Part shown: in pieces, positions 1 to 8,789 of the stretch
How positions within the stretch are numbered: position 1 is the stretch's first letter
How the letters are laid out: each line of letters opens with the position of its first letter
DNA from: Sphingopyxis sp.
GTDB lineage: Bacteria > Pseudomonadota > Alphaproteobacteria > Sphingomonadales > Sphingomonadaceae
DNA: 64,000 nucleotides
Reading direction: 5' to 3'
Assembly: GCF_016704835.1 (NCBI RefSeq)
Contig: NZ_JADIZJ010000001.1
Span: forward strand, 853,001 to 917,000
Made by a program: the position numbers and the translations under genes
Notes under the pieces: model-generated
Databases searched by the model: none
What the model was told of the DNA's origin: nothing
What the model saw: only the letters and a program-made list of their open reading frames with translations

Positions 1-1392
1 GTGATCCAGAAGGTCATCGACGCCGCCGCGGCACGCGAGGCGGCGAAAAAGGCGCGCGAACTGACGCGGCGCAAGGGTGCGATGGACATCGCCTCGCTGC
101 CCGGCAAGCTCGCCGACTGCCAGGAACGCGACCCCGCCAAATGCGAACTGTTCCTCGTCGAGGGGGATTCGGCAGGCGGATCGGCCAAGCAGGGCCGCGA
201 CCGCCATGTTCAGGCGATCCTGCCGCTGAAGGGCAAGATTTTGAACGTCGAGCGCGCGCGCTTCGACCGCATCATCTCGTCAAAGGAAGTCGGAACCTTG
301 ATTCAGGCGCTCGGTGCCGGGATACGCGACGAGTTCAATATCGAAAAGCTGCGCTATCACAAGATCGTTATCATGACCGACGCCGACGTCGATGGCGCGC
401 ATATCCGCACGCTTTTACTCACCTTCTTCTATCGCCAGATGCCCGAGATCATCGAGGGCGGCTATCTCTACATCGCGCAACCGCCGCTTTACAAAGTCGC
501 GAAGGGGCGCAGCGAAGTCTATTTGAAGGACGATAGCGCGCTCGAAAATTACCTTGTCGACGGCGGCATCGACGCGCTGATGCTCGAGACGAGCGGCGGC
601 GCGCGATCGGGGAATGACTTGCGCGAACTGATCGAGCACGGCCGCCGCCTGCGCGCGCTGATGCGTTATGTTCCGCGCGGGCATAATTACGAATTGGTCG
701 AAGCGCTGGCGCTGAACGGCGCGCTCGACCCTGCACTCGACAGCGCTGGCCGCGACGCTGCGGGCGTGCGCGCCGCCGAATGGCTCAACGCCGCCGAACG
801 CGCGCTGACCGGCGGCATCGAGGCGAAGTGGACGATTACCGCGAGCGATGGTGGTTATACGCTCGAGAAGCGCTGGCGCGGGGTCAGCGACCATCATGCG
901 ATCGATGCCGCGTTCCTGGCCAGTCAGGAGGGGCGCCGCCTGCACAAGCTAGCTGCCGAACAGGCCGAGACCTATGCGCATCCCAGCCGATTGGTGAAGG
1001 GCAGCAGCGCCGCGGCGATGGCCGCCGACGCTGCCGCGCTTGCCGCGGCCGAGGCCGCCGAAGGCGATGCCGAAGCGAGCGACAGCGATTTGCCCGCCGC
1101 GGGCGTTGGCAAGGTCACGCCGATCACCCGCCCGTCCGAACTGCTCGAGGCAATCTTTGCGCATACCCGCAAAGGACTGGCGATCAGCCGCTACAAGGGG
1201 CTGGGCGAGATGAATGCCGAACAATTGTGGGAAACCACGCTCGATCCGTCGAACCGCTCGCTGCTGCGCGTCGAAGCCGAACAGGCCGACATCGCGCACG
1301 AAATCTTTGAGCGGCTGATGGGCGACGAGGTCGAACCGCGGCGCGAATTCATCCAGATGAACGCGCTGTCGGTGGCCAATCTGGACGTATGA
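1..1392 (+). CDS. gyrB: DNA gyrase subunit B, C-terminal part (5' end outside window)
   Basis: GyrB is the ATPase subunit of DNA gyrase; with GyrA it introduces negative supercoils. The 463 visible residues hold the TOPRIM region: the EGDSAGGSA motif near residue 54 and the DADVDGAHI metal-binding motif near 127. The conserved C-terminal RYKGLGEMN element is near residue 398. Between them lies a long insert of about 170 residues, as is usual in proteobacterial GyrB, with an Ala-rich low-complexity stretch near residues 332-360. The first base of the window is already in frame, and the N-terminal GHKL ATPase domain is missing only because the window starts inside the gene. An imperfect hairpin without a T-run follows the stop. 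Confidence 0.97.
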   Translation: MIQKVIDAAAAREAAKKARELTRRKGAMDIASLPGKLADCQERDPAKCELFLVEGDSAGGSAKQGRDRHVQAILPLKGKILNVERARFDRIISSKEVGTLIQALGAGIRDEFNIEKLRYHKIVIMTDADVDGAHIRTLLLTFFYRQMPEIIEGGYLYIAQPPLYKVAKGRSEVYLKDDSALENYLVDGGIDALMLETSGGARSGNDLRELIEHGRRLRALMRYVPRGHNYELVEALALNGALDPALDSAGRDAAGVRAAEWLNAAERALTGGIEAKWTITASDGGYTLEKRWRGVSDHHAIDAAFLASQEGRRLHKLAAEQAETYAHPSRLVKGSSAAAMAADAAALAAAEAAEGDAEASDSDLPAAGVGKVTPITRPSELLEAIFAHTRKGLAISRYKGLGEMNAEQLWETTLDPSNRSLLRVEAEQADIAHEIFERLMGDEVEPRREFIQMNALSVANLDV

Positions 1393-1460
1393 TCCTATTT
1401 GGTTCCGGTAAAGCGGCGCGAATTCGAACCTCCGGACGCAAATAATGTTCAGTCCAGCGC

Positions 1461-1488
1461 GCGGCGGCTTGTCTTGGCAAGCCACCGC
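1461..1488 (+). terminator. Hairpin downstream of gyrB, possible terminator
   Basis: An 11-bp stem with one mismatch and a 6-base loop lies 70 bases after the gyrB stop. No run of T follows, so it is a weak candidate for an intrinsic terminator or an mRNA 3'-end stabiliser. Confidence 0.35.
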
Positions 1489-1523
1489 TGCTTTGGGCGC
1501 ATCCTCGACAAGGGGATGATGTC

Positions 1524-1955
1524 ATGCAGGCCTTTGCAGCAATGCTGATGCCGCTCCTGCTCACGGTTTCGGCCGCGGGGCAGGACGCCGAAATCACGAA
1601 TTCGGAGATCTCCAACACAGAGTTCACCGACACGGCGCTCGTCGAAATCGACGAGGAAACCGAAATCGGCGGCGGCATGGCGAGCTATTACGGCAAAGAA
1701 CTCGCCGGCAACCGCACCGCCAGCGGCGAGCGCTTCAACCCAAGCCAGCTAACCGCGGCGCACCGGTCGCTGCCCTTTGGCAGCCGGGTACGCGTCACCA
1801 ACACCGCAAACGGCGACAGCGTAGTAGTCCGCATCAACGACCGCGGTCCCTTTTCGCACGGCCGCATTATTGACGTCAGCCAAGCGGCAGCACGCGAAAT
1901 CGGCATGCACCGCAGCGGCACCGCGCGAGTAAAGCTGGCGCTGCTCGACGACTGA
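1524..1955 (+). CDS. RlpA-like septal ring / double-psi beta-barrel protein
   Basis: A 143-residue exported protein. Residues 1-20 form a signal peptide, followed by an acidic linker and then a double-psi beta-barrel from about residue 50 (ASYYG, TASGE, LPFG, and the RINDRGPF signature with its catalytic-type Asp). RlpA proteins are septal peptidoglycan-binding lytic transglycosylases. This one is short and lacks the C-terminal SPOR domain that targets classical RlpA to denuded septal glycan, so its location in the cell is uncertain. An AAGGGG ribosome site 8 bases upstream supports the start. It ends 3 bases from the convergent glutaminase gene. Confidence 0.85.
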   Translation: MQAFAAMLMPLLLTVSAAGQDAEITNSEISNTEFTDTALVEIDEETEIGGGMASYYGKELAGNRTASGERFNPSQLTAAHRSLPFGSRVRVTNTANGDSVVVRINDRGPFSHGRIIDVSQAAAREIGMHRSGTARVKLALLDD

Positions 1956-1958
1956 GCG

Positions 1959-2888
1959 TCAGTCGAACACCGACCATCCGGCCGCATAGGCGAAATGTTC
2001 AAGCGCCACCGCGCCGGCAAGCGACGTTCCCGCCTCGTTGAGCCCCGGTGACCACACCGCGATCGATCCCTGCCCCGGCGCAATGCACAGGATGCCGCCG
2101 CCGACCCCGCTCTTGCCCGGCAGGCCGACGCGGAAGGCGAATTCCCCTGAATTGTCATAATGGCCGCATAACATCATGATCGCGTTGATCCGCCGCGCGC
2201 GGTGCGGCTCAATCAACTGCTCCCCGGTCAGCGGATCGCGGCCCTCCATCGCGAGGAACAGCCCGGCGCGCGCGAGCTGGCGGCAACTCATCGCGATCGC
2301 GCATTGGCGAAAATAGACGCCGACGACGGTTTCTACGGGATGCTTGAGATTGCCGAAGGCGTCCATGAAATGCGCCAGGCTGCGATTGCGCGCCCCGGTT
2401 TCGGATTCGGAAAAAGCAACGTCGAAGTCGATGTCGACACCGTCGTCGCCCGCCCGCGCGCGCATGAAATCTAGGATTTCTTCGGCCACCGCATCGCCGC
2501 CCCGCCCGTCGATCAGCCGGTCGGTCGTCGCGATTGCGCCGGCATTGATCAGCGGGTTGCGCGGAATGCCGTGCTCGCTTTCGAGCTGGACGACCGAGTT
2601 GAACGCCGACCCAGAGGGTTCGCGACCGACGCTGTCCCAGAGCGAACTGCCGACGCGGCGCAACGCCAGCGCGAGCGTGAAGACCTTCGACACCGACTGG
2701 ATCGAAAAGGCCTCGTCGGCGTCGCCCGCGGTGTGGACGGTGCCGTCGGGCAGCGCAAGAGCGAAGCCCAGCTTGGCCGGGTCAACCTTCGCCAGCGCCG
2801 GAATATAGTCGGCGACGCGCCCCTCGCCGAGATGCGCCGCGGCGAGCGTCATCGCTTCTTCGATATGATTGCAAAGATCAGCGGTCAT
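1959..2888 (-). CDS. glsA: Glutaminase A
   Basis: Hydrolyses L-glutamine to glutamate and ammonia in the cytoplasm. The 309-residue length is typical of the serine-dependent beta-lactamase-like glutaminase family. The SxxK catalytic pair is visible as Ser65 and Lys68 (QSVSK), followed by the family signatures NPLINAGAI and GKSGVGGGI. It stands alone, convergent with the RlpA-like gene and divergent from the VOC cassette. Nothing in the sequence suggests damage. Confidence 0.95.
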   Translation of the reverse strand: MTADLCNHIEEAMTLAAAHLGEGRVADYIPALAKVDPAKLGFALALPDGTVHTAGDADEAFSIQSVSKVFTLALALRRVGSSLWDSVGREPSGSAFNSVVQLESEHGIPRNPLINAGAIATTDRLIDGRGGDAVAEEILDFMRARAGDDGVDIDFDVAFSESETGARNRSLAHFMDAFGNLKHPVETVVGVYFRQCAIAMSCRQLARAGLFLAMEGRDPLTGEQLIEPHRARRINAIMMLCGHYDNSGEFAFRVGLPGKSGVGGGILCIAPGQGSIAVWSPGLNEAGTSLAGAVALEHFAYAAGWSVFD

Positions 2889-2987
2889 CGCGCAACTTTA
2901 GCATCTTCACGCACATCGGCGAGTATTTTCATTTTTGCAGAAATATTCTATGAAATAGAAATCAAATACCGACTCGGGAGAAAAATC

Positions 2988-3461
2988 ATGATCGACCTAC
3001 CGCGCGGCAAGGGGCTTTCGAGCGCAGTGAGCTATCAGGACAGCAAGGCGGCATTCCGCTGGCTGGAGGAGGCCTTCGGGTTCGAACCCTTGTTCGTGCT
3101 GCTCGACGAAGCGGGCAACCTTGCGCATTCGGAAATGGGATTCGGCGATTCGGTGGTGATGGTCGGCAATGAATGGTCGGACGATCACAAGAGCCCAAAG
3201 TCGATCGGCGGCAAGAACACGCAGTCGGTGCATGTGCAGTTGAACGTCGGCGAAGATATCGACGCGCATTGTGAAAGGGCCCGAGCCGCAGGCGCCGCGA
3301 TCATCGCCGAGCCCGAGACGCAATTCTACGGTGACCGCAGCTATCGCGCTAAGGACCCCGAAGGACATATCTGGACCTTTGGCGTGACGGTCGAGGAGAA
3401 GAGCGCCGAACAATGGGACGCCGAGGGCGGTTTTACGACCAAGACGCGGCTCGACGATTGA
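2988..3461 (+). CDS. VOC family (glyoxalase/bleomycin-resistance fold) protein
   Basis: A 157-residue protein with two beta-alpha-beta-beta-beta modules of the vicinal oxygen chelate fold. The visible end motif is DPEGHIWTFG, with the metal-ligand-type Glu-Gly-His of PhnB/glyoxalase-like proteins. The substrate is unknown. The open frame extends upstream to 2571, but that part is antisense to glsA; the ATG at 2988, after an AT-rich stretch, is the sensible start. It is the first gene of a three-gene cassette, and its TGA overlaps the TTG proposed as the start of the ArsR gene. VOC-ArsR-SRPBCC cassettes are common and often relate to small-molecule stress. Confidence 0.85.
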   Translation: MIDLPRGKGLSSAVSYQDSKAAFRWLEEAFGFEPLFVLLDEAGNLAHSEMGFGDSVVMVGNEWSDDHKSPKSIGGKNTQSVHVQLNVGEDIDAHCERARAAGAAIIAEPETQFYGDRSYRAKDPEGHIWTFGVTVEEKSAEQWDAEGGFTTKTRLDD

Positions 3462-3784
3462 GCGCGGCGCTCGACCGTATGCTGGGCGCGCTTGCCGATC
3501 CAAAACGGCGGCGCGCGATCGAGCTGCTGGGCGAGCACCCGCGCAGCGCCGGCGAACTCGCGGCCGAACTCGGCCTCGCACCTCCCGCAATGAGCCGCCA
3601 TTTGCGCGCGTTGAAGGAAGGCGGGCTCGTCGAGGACGGCCATCCCGACTTCGACGCGCGCGTCCGCATCTATTCGATGAAGGACGGCGCGACCGCAGAA
3701 CTCAGGCAATGGCTCGCAGCGACCGAGGCGCTGTGGACGCACCAGCTCGCGGCGTTCAAGCGCCATGTCGAGAGCGGCGAATGA
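3458..3784 (+). CDS. ArsR-type winged-helix transcriptional regulator
   Basis: About 108 residues with a winged-helix DNA-binding domain: LADPKRRRAIELL, then the recognition-helix region APPAMSRHLRALKEGGLV. There are no cysteine metal-site residues in the recognition helix, so it is not an obvious metal sensor. It belongs to the ArsR subgroup usually paired with SRPBCC proteins. The start is uncertain: TTG at 3458 overlaps the VOC stop (TTGA), ATG at 3479 is internal, and ATG at 3413 would overlap the VOC gene by 49 bases. The first fits translational coupling and homologous N-termini best. It probably regulates its own cassette. Confidence 0.8.
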   Translation: MSAALDRMLGALADPKRRRAIELLGEHPRSAGELAAELGLAPPAMSRHLRALKEGGLVEDGHPDFDARVRIYSMKDGATAELRQWLAATEALWTHQLAAFKRHVESGE

Positions 3785-3794
3785 GCGCGCCCCA

Positions 3795-4262
3795 ATGACC
3801 GCGGCCGTCATCGTCGCGCTGCGGGTCGGTGTATCGCCCGACCTCGCCTTCACCGCCTTCACTCGCGACATCGGCCGGTGGTGGAAGAGCCATCCCCTGT
3901 TCCAGCTCTCGCGGAGCGGAGACGGCGCGCTGCGCTTCGATCCCGAAGGGCCGGACGGACGTCTCGTCACGCGCTTCGCCGACGGCAAGCTATGGGAAAT
4001 CGGCGCAGTCCGTCACTGGCTTCCCGGCGAGCGCCTGACATTCGAATGGCGCTTGCCGAGCTTCAAGCCGGATCAGGTGACCGAGGTCGATGTGTGGTTC
4101 GAAGCCGTCGGCGGCGAGACACGGGTGACGGTGGAGCATCGCGGCTGGGACGCGATCCCGCCACAGCATGTCGCGCGGCACGGATTCGAGCTGATGCTAT
4201 TCCAGCGGCGGCTCGGTGAGCATTGGCGCGAATTGTTGAAGGGCATGAGCGACGGGATCTAG
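3795..4262 (+). CDS. SRPBCC (AHSA1-like) domain protein
   Basis: A 155-residue START/AHSA1-type lipid- or ligand-binding fold. Visible are the N-terminal VSPDLAFTAFT strand-helix, the WWKSHPLF region, and the helix-rich C-terminus (HGFELMLFQRRLGEHW). Family members form a hydrophobic pocket; no catalytic function can be assigned. It starts 10 bases after the ArsR stop. ATG at 3765 would overlap the ArsR gene and is less likely. It is the third gene of the VOC-ArsR-SRPBCC cassette. Confidence 0.82.
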   Translation: MTAAVIVALRVGVSPDLAFTAFTRDIGRWWKSHPLFQLSRSGDGALRFDPEGPDGRLVTRFADGKLWEIGAVRHWLPGERLTFEWRLPSFKPDQVTEVDVWFEAVGGETRVTVEHRGWDAIPPQHVARHGFELMLFQRRLGEHWRELLKGMSDGI

Positions 4263-4320
4263 CGGGCGATCGCCGAGAGAAAGCCTTGCTGCTGCCCCGT
4301 CCCGGCCCCAAGTTCCACAT

Positions 4321-6729
4321 ATGGACCTCCCCGCTCCCTTTACCGACTGGTTCGCCGCGCGCGGGTGGCAGCTGCGGCGGCATCAGGCCGATATGCTATC
4401 CGCCGGGGCGCGGGGCGAAAATGCGCTGCTCGTCGCGGCGACGGGGGCGGGCAAGACTCTGTCGGGGTTCTTGCCGACGCTCGTCGATCTTGCGCGGCAT
4501 CCGACCGACCGGCTGCATACCCTGTATGTGTCGCCGTTGAAGGCCCTGGCGGCGGACGTCGAGCGCAATTTGCTCGGGCCAATTGCCGACATGGAACTCG
4601 ACATCAGCGTCGAGAGCCGTAGCGGCGATACGTCGTCGGACAAGAAAGCGCGTCAGCGCAGCCGGCCGCCGAACATCCTGCTGACGACCCCCGAATCCTT
4701 GTCGCTACTGATCTCCTATCCCGACAGTTTCACGATGTTTGCCGATCTTAAAACGGTGGTGATCGACGAGATCCATGCGTTCGCGCCGGGCAAGCGCGGC
4801 GACCTGCTCAGCCTGGCGCTCGCGCGGCTCCAGACGATCGCGCCGGGACTGCGCCGCGTCGGCCTGTCCGCGACGATCGCCGATACCCAGGCCTACCGCG
4901 CGTGGCTGGCGCCCGACAGCGATGCCGAGAGCGTGACGCTGGTCGAGGGCGAGGCCGGCGCCGATCCCGATATCCAGATATTGCTGCCCGAAGGCGCTGT
5001 GCCGTGGGCGGGGCATTCGGGACGTTATGCGGTGCATCAGGTGATGACGGAGGTCGCGAAGCACCGCACCACGATCATCTTTTGCAATACCCGCGGGCTC
5101 GCCGAACTGATCTTTCAGGAGCTGTGGAAGGTCAACGACCTGTCGCTGCCGATCGCGATCCACCACGGCAGCCTCGACCGCGAAGCGCGTCAGCGCGCCG
5201 AGGCGGCGATGGCCGAGGGGCGATTGCGCGCACTCGTCGCCACCTCGAGCCTTGATCTCGGGCTCGACTGGGGCGACGTCGATTGCGTGATCCAGATGGG
5301 CGCGCCGAAGGGCTCGTCGCGGCTTCTCCAGCGCATCGGCCGCGCCAATCACCGGCTCGACGAACCGAGCAAGGCGCTGATCGTCCCCGGCAACCGCTTT
5401 GAATATCTCGAAGCGCAGGCGGCACTGGATGCGGTCGAGGCGGGCGAGCGCGACGCCGATCGCTTTCGCCCCGGCGCGCTCGACGTGCTGGCGCAGCATG
5501 TGATGGCGCTCGCCTGCGCGGCGCCGTTCAAGGAGGAAGCGCTGCTCGCCGAAATCCGTTCGGCGGCGCCCTATCGCTGGGTGAATGCCGCACTCTTTAC
5601 CCGCCTGCTCGGTTTCGTCCGCGACGGCGGCTACGCGCTCAAAAGCTATGATCGCTTTCGCCGCCTCGCCCCCGACGGACAGGGCGGTTGGCGCATCGCG
5701 CATCCGCGGCTGGCGGCGCAGCACCGGCTCAACGCCGGGATCATTGTCGATGCTCCGACGCTGGACGTCCGCTTCAAGAACGGCCGCCGTCTCGGCACCG
5801 TCGAGGAATATTTTGCGAGCACGCTCAGCCCCGGCGACACCTTTGCCTTTGCCGGGCTCAGTCTGGAGGTCGAGGGCATCCGCGACACCGACGTACTGGT
5901 CCGCGCGACGAGCAAACCGGCGCGGATCCCTTCCTATGTCGGGGCGCGCATGGCGCTGTCGACGCGGCTCGCCGACCGGGTGCGCGGCTTCCTCGCCGAT
6001 CCGGCGAGCTGGCAGCGGTTCCCCGCCGATGTGCGGTTCTGGCTCGAAATGCAGGCGCTCCGCTCGGTGCTGCCGCGCCCCGGAGAACTGCTCGTCGAGA
6101 CCTTCCCGCACGAGGGCAATCATTATCTGGTTGCCTATCCGTTCGAGGGGTGGAACGCGCACCAGTCGCTGGGCATGCTGATCACCAAACGAATGGAGCG
6201 CGCCGGGTTGCAGCCGCTGGGGTTCGTCGCGTCGGACTATGCGCTCGCGATCTGGTCGCTGCGCCCGGTTACCGACCCGGCGGCGCTGTTCGACTCCTCG
6301 ATCCTCGAGGATGAATTCATCGAATGGGTCGAGGGATCGCATCTGCTCAAGCGCGCCTTTCGCGAAGTCGCGGTGATCGGCGGGCTGATCGAGCGCCAGC
6401 ACCCCGGCAAGCGCAAGACGGGCAAACAGGTGACCTTTTCAACCGACCTGATCTTTGACGTGCTGCGCAAATATGAGCCTGATCATCTGCTGCTCGAGGC
6501 GGCGTGGGCCGACGCGCGCGAACGACTGACCGATGTCGCGCGCCTCGGCGACCTGCTCGACCGCGCGGCGGGAACGATGCTGCACAAGAAGCTCGAGCGG
6601 ATCAGCCCGCTGGCGATCCCGGTGCTGGTGCTGATCGGCCGCGAAAGCGTCGCGGGTGCCGACATCGACGATGCGCTGCTCGGCGAACTGGCCGACAGTT
6701 TGGCCGATCAGGCGATGGGCCCGACGTAG
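4321..6729 (+). CDS. Ligase-associated DNA damage response DEXH-box helicase (Lhr-like)
   Basis: An 802-residue superfamily 2 helicase. Walker A is ATGAGKT at residues 40-46, the DEIH box is at 149-152, and SAT (motif III) is in VGLSATIAD. The C-terminal RecA lobe shows the ATSSLDLGLD and QRIGRANHR motifs, followed by a long Lhr-core winged-helix region. Length and motifs match the helicase of the bacterial ligase-associated repair module, which usually includes an ATP-dependent ligase, an exonuclease and PdeM. Here PdeM follows after one intervening gene. Neither ligase nor exonuclease lies in this window. Confidence 0.92.
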   Translation: MDLPAPFTDWFAARGWQLRRHQADMLSAGARGENALLVAATGAGKTLSGFLPTLVDLARHPTDRLHTLYVSPLKALAADVERNLLGPIADMELDISVESRSGDTSSDKKARQRSRPPNILLTTPESLSLLISYPDSFTMFADLKTVVIDEIHAFAPGKRGDLLSLALARLQTIAPGLRRVGLSATIADTQAYRAWLAPDSDAESVTLVEGEAGADPDIQILLPEGAVPWAGHSGRYAVHQVMTEVAKHRTTIIFCNTRGLAELIFQELWKVNDLSLPIAIHHGSLDREARQRAEAAMAEGRLRALVATSSLDLGLDWGDVDCVIQMGAPKGSSRLLQRIGRANHRLDEPSKALIVPGNRFEYLEAQAALDAVEAGERDADRFRPGALDVLAQHVMALACAAPFKEEALLAEIRSAAPYRWVNAALFTRLLGFVRDGGYALKSYDRFRRLAPDGQGGWRIAHPRLAAQHRLNAGIIVDAPTLDVRFKNGRRLGTVEEYFASTLSPGDTFAFAGLSLEVEGIRDTDVLVRATSKPARIPSYVGARMALSTRLADRVRGFLADPASWQRFPADVRFWLEMQALRSVLPRPGELLVETFPHEGNHYLVAYPFEGWNAHQSLGMLITKRMERAGLQPLGFVASDYALAIWSLRPVTDPAALFDSSILEDEFIEWVEGSHLLKRAFREVAVIGGLIERQHPGKRKTGKQVTFSTDLIFDVLRKYEPDHLLLEAAWADARERLTDVARLGDLLDRAAGTMLHKKLERISPLAIPVLVLIGRESVAGADIDDALLGELADSLADQAMGPT

Positions 6730-6820
6730 CGATGCCCTGCGGCGTTTCGCTTGCTGCGCGCCCGGATGAGGCGTAGATTGCGCCAAAATATACAAGATGA
6801 ACATGGAGGGGATGCCCGCA

Positions 6821-7873
6821 ATGATCCACCTTTTCAGGCGGTCGATGTTCTGGACTACGCTGCTCGCAGCGCCGGTGCTGATCGGCGCCAGCCAAACACC
6901 CCCGACGCCGGCGTCCGCCCTTCCGGTCCCGGCCGTCTCCAACCCGGCCGACCCGCTCGTGGTCGAGCCGGGGACGGTGAGCGAGATCGTCCCGTTCATC
7001 CAGCCCTTTGACCTCGATGCCACGCGGCGGATGGCGGTGGAGGTGATGCTCGGCAGCGAAGGGCCGTTTTCCTTCCTGGTCGATACCGGCGCCGAACGGA
7101 CGGTGATCGCGCGCGAACTCGCGACCCGGCTGGGATTGGTCGAAGGCGCCAAGCTGCGGCTCGCGACAATTGGCGGGTCGGCGATGGTGCCGAGTTTCCG
7201 CATTGCGGCGCTGCAAATGTCGAACCTGCACCTTACGGCGGTCGAGGCGCCCGCCTTTTATGGCCGCCATATCGGTGCTGCCGGGCTGATCGGCGTCGAT
7301 ATGCTCGAAGAACGCCGGGTGCTGATCGATTTCCGCAAGGAAACGATGCAAGTGCTGGAAACGCGGCGCCGCGCGCCGTCACTGATCAAGGACGATGACG
7401 CAATCGTCGTCACTGCGCGTAATTCGGCCGGCCGCCTGATCCTGTCCGACGCGCGGCTGAACGGCAAACGAATCGACGTGATCGTCGATACCGGCGCGCA
7501 GACCAGCGTCGGCAACATGGCGTTGCAAAGGCTGGTCGCCGACCGCCGCGCCAACCGCTTTCCCTTCGCTCCGACCGAGTTGACCGCGGTGACAGGTGAG
7601 GACGTCCCCGCCTTGCGCACCGCGATCAAGCGAATCGTCATCAGCGGGCTCGATATCAACGACCTCCCCGTCAGCTTTGCCGACAGTCAGGCTTTCCGCG
7701 CGCTGGGACTGCACGAACGCCCCGCGCTGTTGCTCGGCATGGACAGCCTGTCGCTGTTCGACCGGGTCGAAATCGATTTTCCGAACAAACGGGTCGTGTT
7801 TGATCTGCCCGATGGCGCGGAGCGCCAGACGGGGCGGCGCTTTGCCGCGAACTTGGTGATGCGGGGCAGCTAG
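6821..7873 (+). CDS. Retropepsin-like aspartyl protease, tandem DTG motifs, exported
   Basis: About 350 residues, with an N-terminal hydrophobic signal or anchor segment (FWTTLLAAPVLIGA). Two retropepsin-type half-barrels follow, each with an Asp-Thr-Gly active-site motif: FLVDTGAE near residue 88 and VIVDTGAQ near 223. Having both halves in one chain would give a pseudo-dimeric active site. The ATG at 6821 is favoured because a GGAGGGG site sits about 9 bases upstream; ATGs at 6797 and 6812 are alternatives. It lies between the helicase and pdeM and may share their transcript. Its substrate is unknown, and no tie to DNA repair is visible beyond position. Confidence 0.85.
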   Translation: MIHLFRRSMFWTTLLAAPVLIGASQTPPTPASALPVPAVSNPADPLVVEPGTVSEIVPFIQPFDLDATRRMAVEVMLGSEGPFSFLVDTGAERTVIARELATRLGLVEGAKLRLATIGGSAMVPSFRIAALQMSNLHLTAVEAPAFYGRHIGAAGLIGVDMLEERRVLIDFRKETMQVLETRRRAPSLIKDDDAIVVTARNSAGRLILSDARLNGKRIDVIVDTGAQTSVGNMALQRLVADRRANRFPFAPTELTAVTGEDVPALRTAIKRIVISGLDINDLPVSFADSQAFRALGLHERPALLLGMDSLSLFDRVEIDFPNKRVVFDLPDGAERQTGRRFAANLVMRGS

Positions 7874-7913
7874 GACGCTTGCGGGGAACCGACGGCGTTG
7901 CCATAGCGGCGCG

Positions 7914-8630
7914 ATGTCCGCCGCAACGCCCTTTGCCTTTGCGGGTCAGTCCTTTCAGATGCTGGCCGACCGGGCGCTGTTCTGGCCGCGGCACGGCGCG
8001 CTGATCGTCGCCGACCTGCATCTGGAAAAGGCGAGCTGGTTTGCGGCGCTTGGCCAGCCGCTGCCGCCTTATGACAGTCATGATACGCTTGACCGGCTGG
8101 CGCAGCTGGCAACCGAAACCGGCGCGCGCGCAATCTGGTGCCTCGGCGACAGTTTTCACGACCGCCACGCCGCCAGCCGCATCGTTCCCGCGATCGCCGA
8201 GCGTCTGCGCGGACAGGCCGCCGCGACGCAGCTGCTGTGGATCGCGGGCAATCACGACGGGCTGACCGGCGGCGCGTGGGGCGGCGAGATCGCCGAAGAG
8301 CATATCGTCGATGACATCGTCTTTCGGCACCAGAGCCTGGCCGTCGAAACCCGGGCTGAAATATCAGGGCATTTCCACCCCAAGCTGCGGTTGAACGTCC
8401 GCGGCCGCCATGTCTCGCGCCCCTGTTTTGCGGGCGACGCGCAGCGGTTGATTCTGCCCGCCTTCGGCAGCCTGACCGGCGGACTCGCCGCCGACCACCC
8501 GGTGATCGCCGCAAATTTTTCCGGACCCTATCAGGCGATGCTGGTCGCGCGCGACCGCCGACTTTGCTTCCCGTGCCCGAGCGGCGCGCGCGATGACGCT
8601 ACGGCAAGCCGCGTCCTCCGCGCAAACTAG
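7914..8630 (+). CDS. pdeM: Ligase-associated DNA damage response endonuclease PdeM
   Basis: A 238-residue calcineurin-like metallophosphoesterase. The two-metal-site motifs are in order: DLH at residues 34-36, LGDSFHD at 78-84, GNHDG at 112-116 and GHFHP further on. Family members are DNA endonucleases encoded with an ATP-dependent ligase, an exonuclease and the Lhr-like helicase seen here at 4321. It begins 40 bases after the aspartyl protease gene, so one transcript from the helicase onward is plausible. The annotation follows the family pattern; the biochemical role in this organism is inferred. Confidence 0.9.
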   Translation: MSAATPFAFAGQSFQMLADRALFWPRHGALIVADLHLEKASWFAALGQPLPPYDSHDTLDRLAQLATETGARAIWCLGDSFHDRHAASRIVPAIAERLRGQAAATQLLWIAGNHDGLTGGAWGGEIAEEHIVDDIVFRHQSLAVETRAEISGHFHPKLRLNVRGRHVSRPCFAGDAQRLILPAFGSLTGGLAADHPVIAANFSGPYQAMLVARDRRLCFPCPSGARDDATASRVLRAN

Positions 8631-8789
8631 CTGCTAAGCATCACCGAACGGGCGCTTTTTTGGCTGTGGCTGAAATGCATCACCCCGCCAAAAACGACGC
8701 AAATACGGGCCTTCCGCTGGATCAGGCACGCAATTGAGTTATGTTCTGAGGGCAACAAAAATAATGAAATGTTGAGAGGAGTGCCCGAC

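Noticed and set aside
1405..1450. tRNA-like TTCGAACC sequence after gyrB
   Set aside because: Only the T-loop-like bases are present; no acceptor, D or anticodon stems can be formed around them.
2571..2987. N-terminal extension of the VOC protein
   Set aside because: It is antisense to the glutaminase gene and lacks fold-typical sequence; ATG 2988 is the natural start.
4705..6402. 565-codon minus-strand frame inside the helicase gene
   Set aside because: Antisense shadow; no family motif, biased to Arg/Ala/Asp, and the plus-strand helicase is complete.
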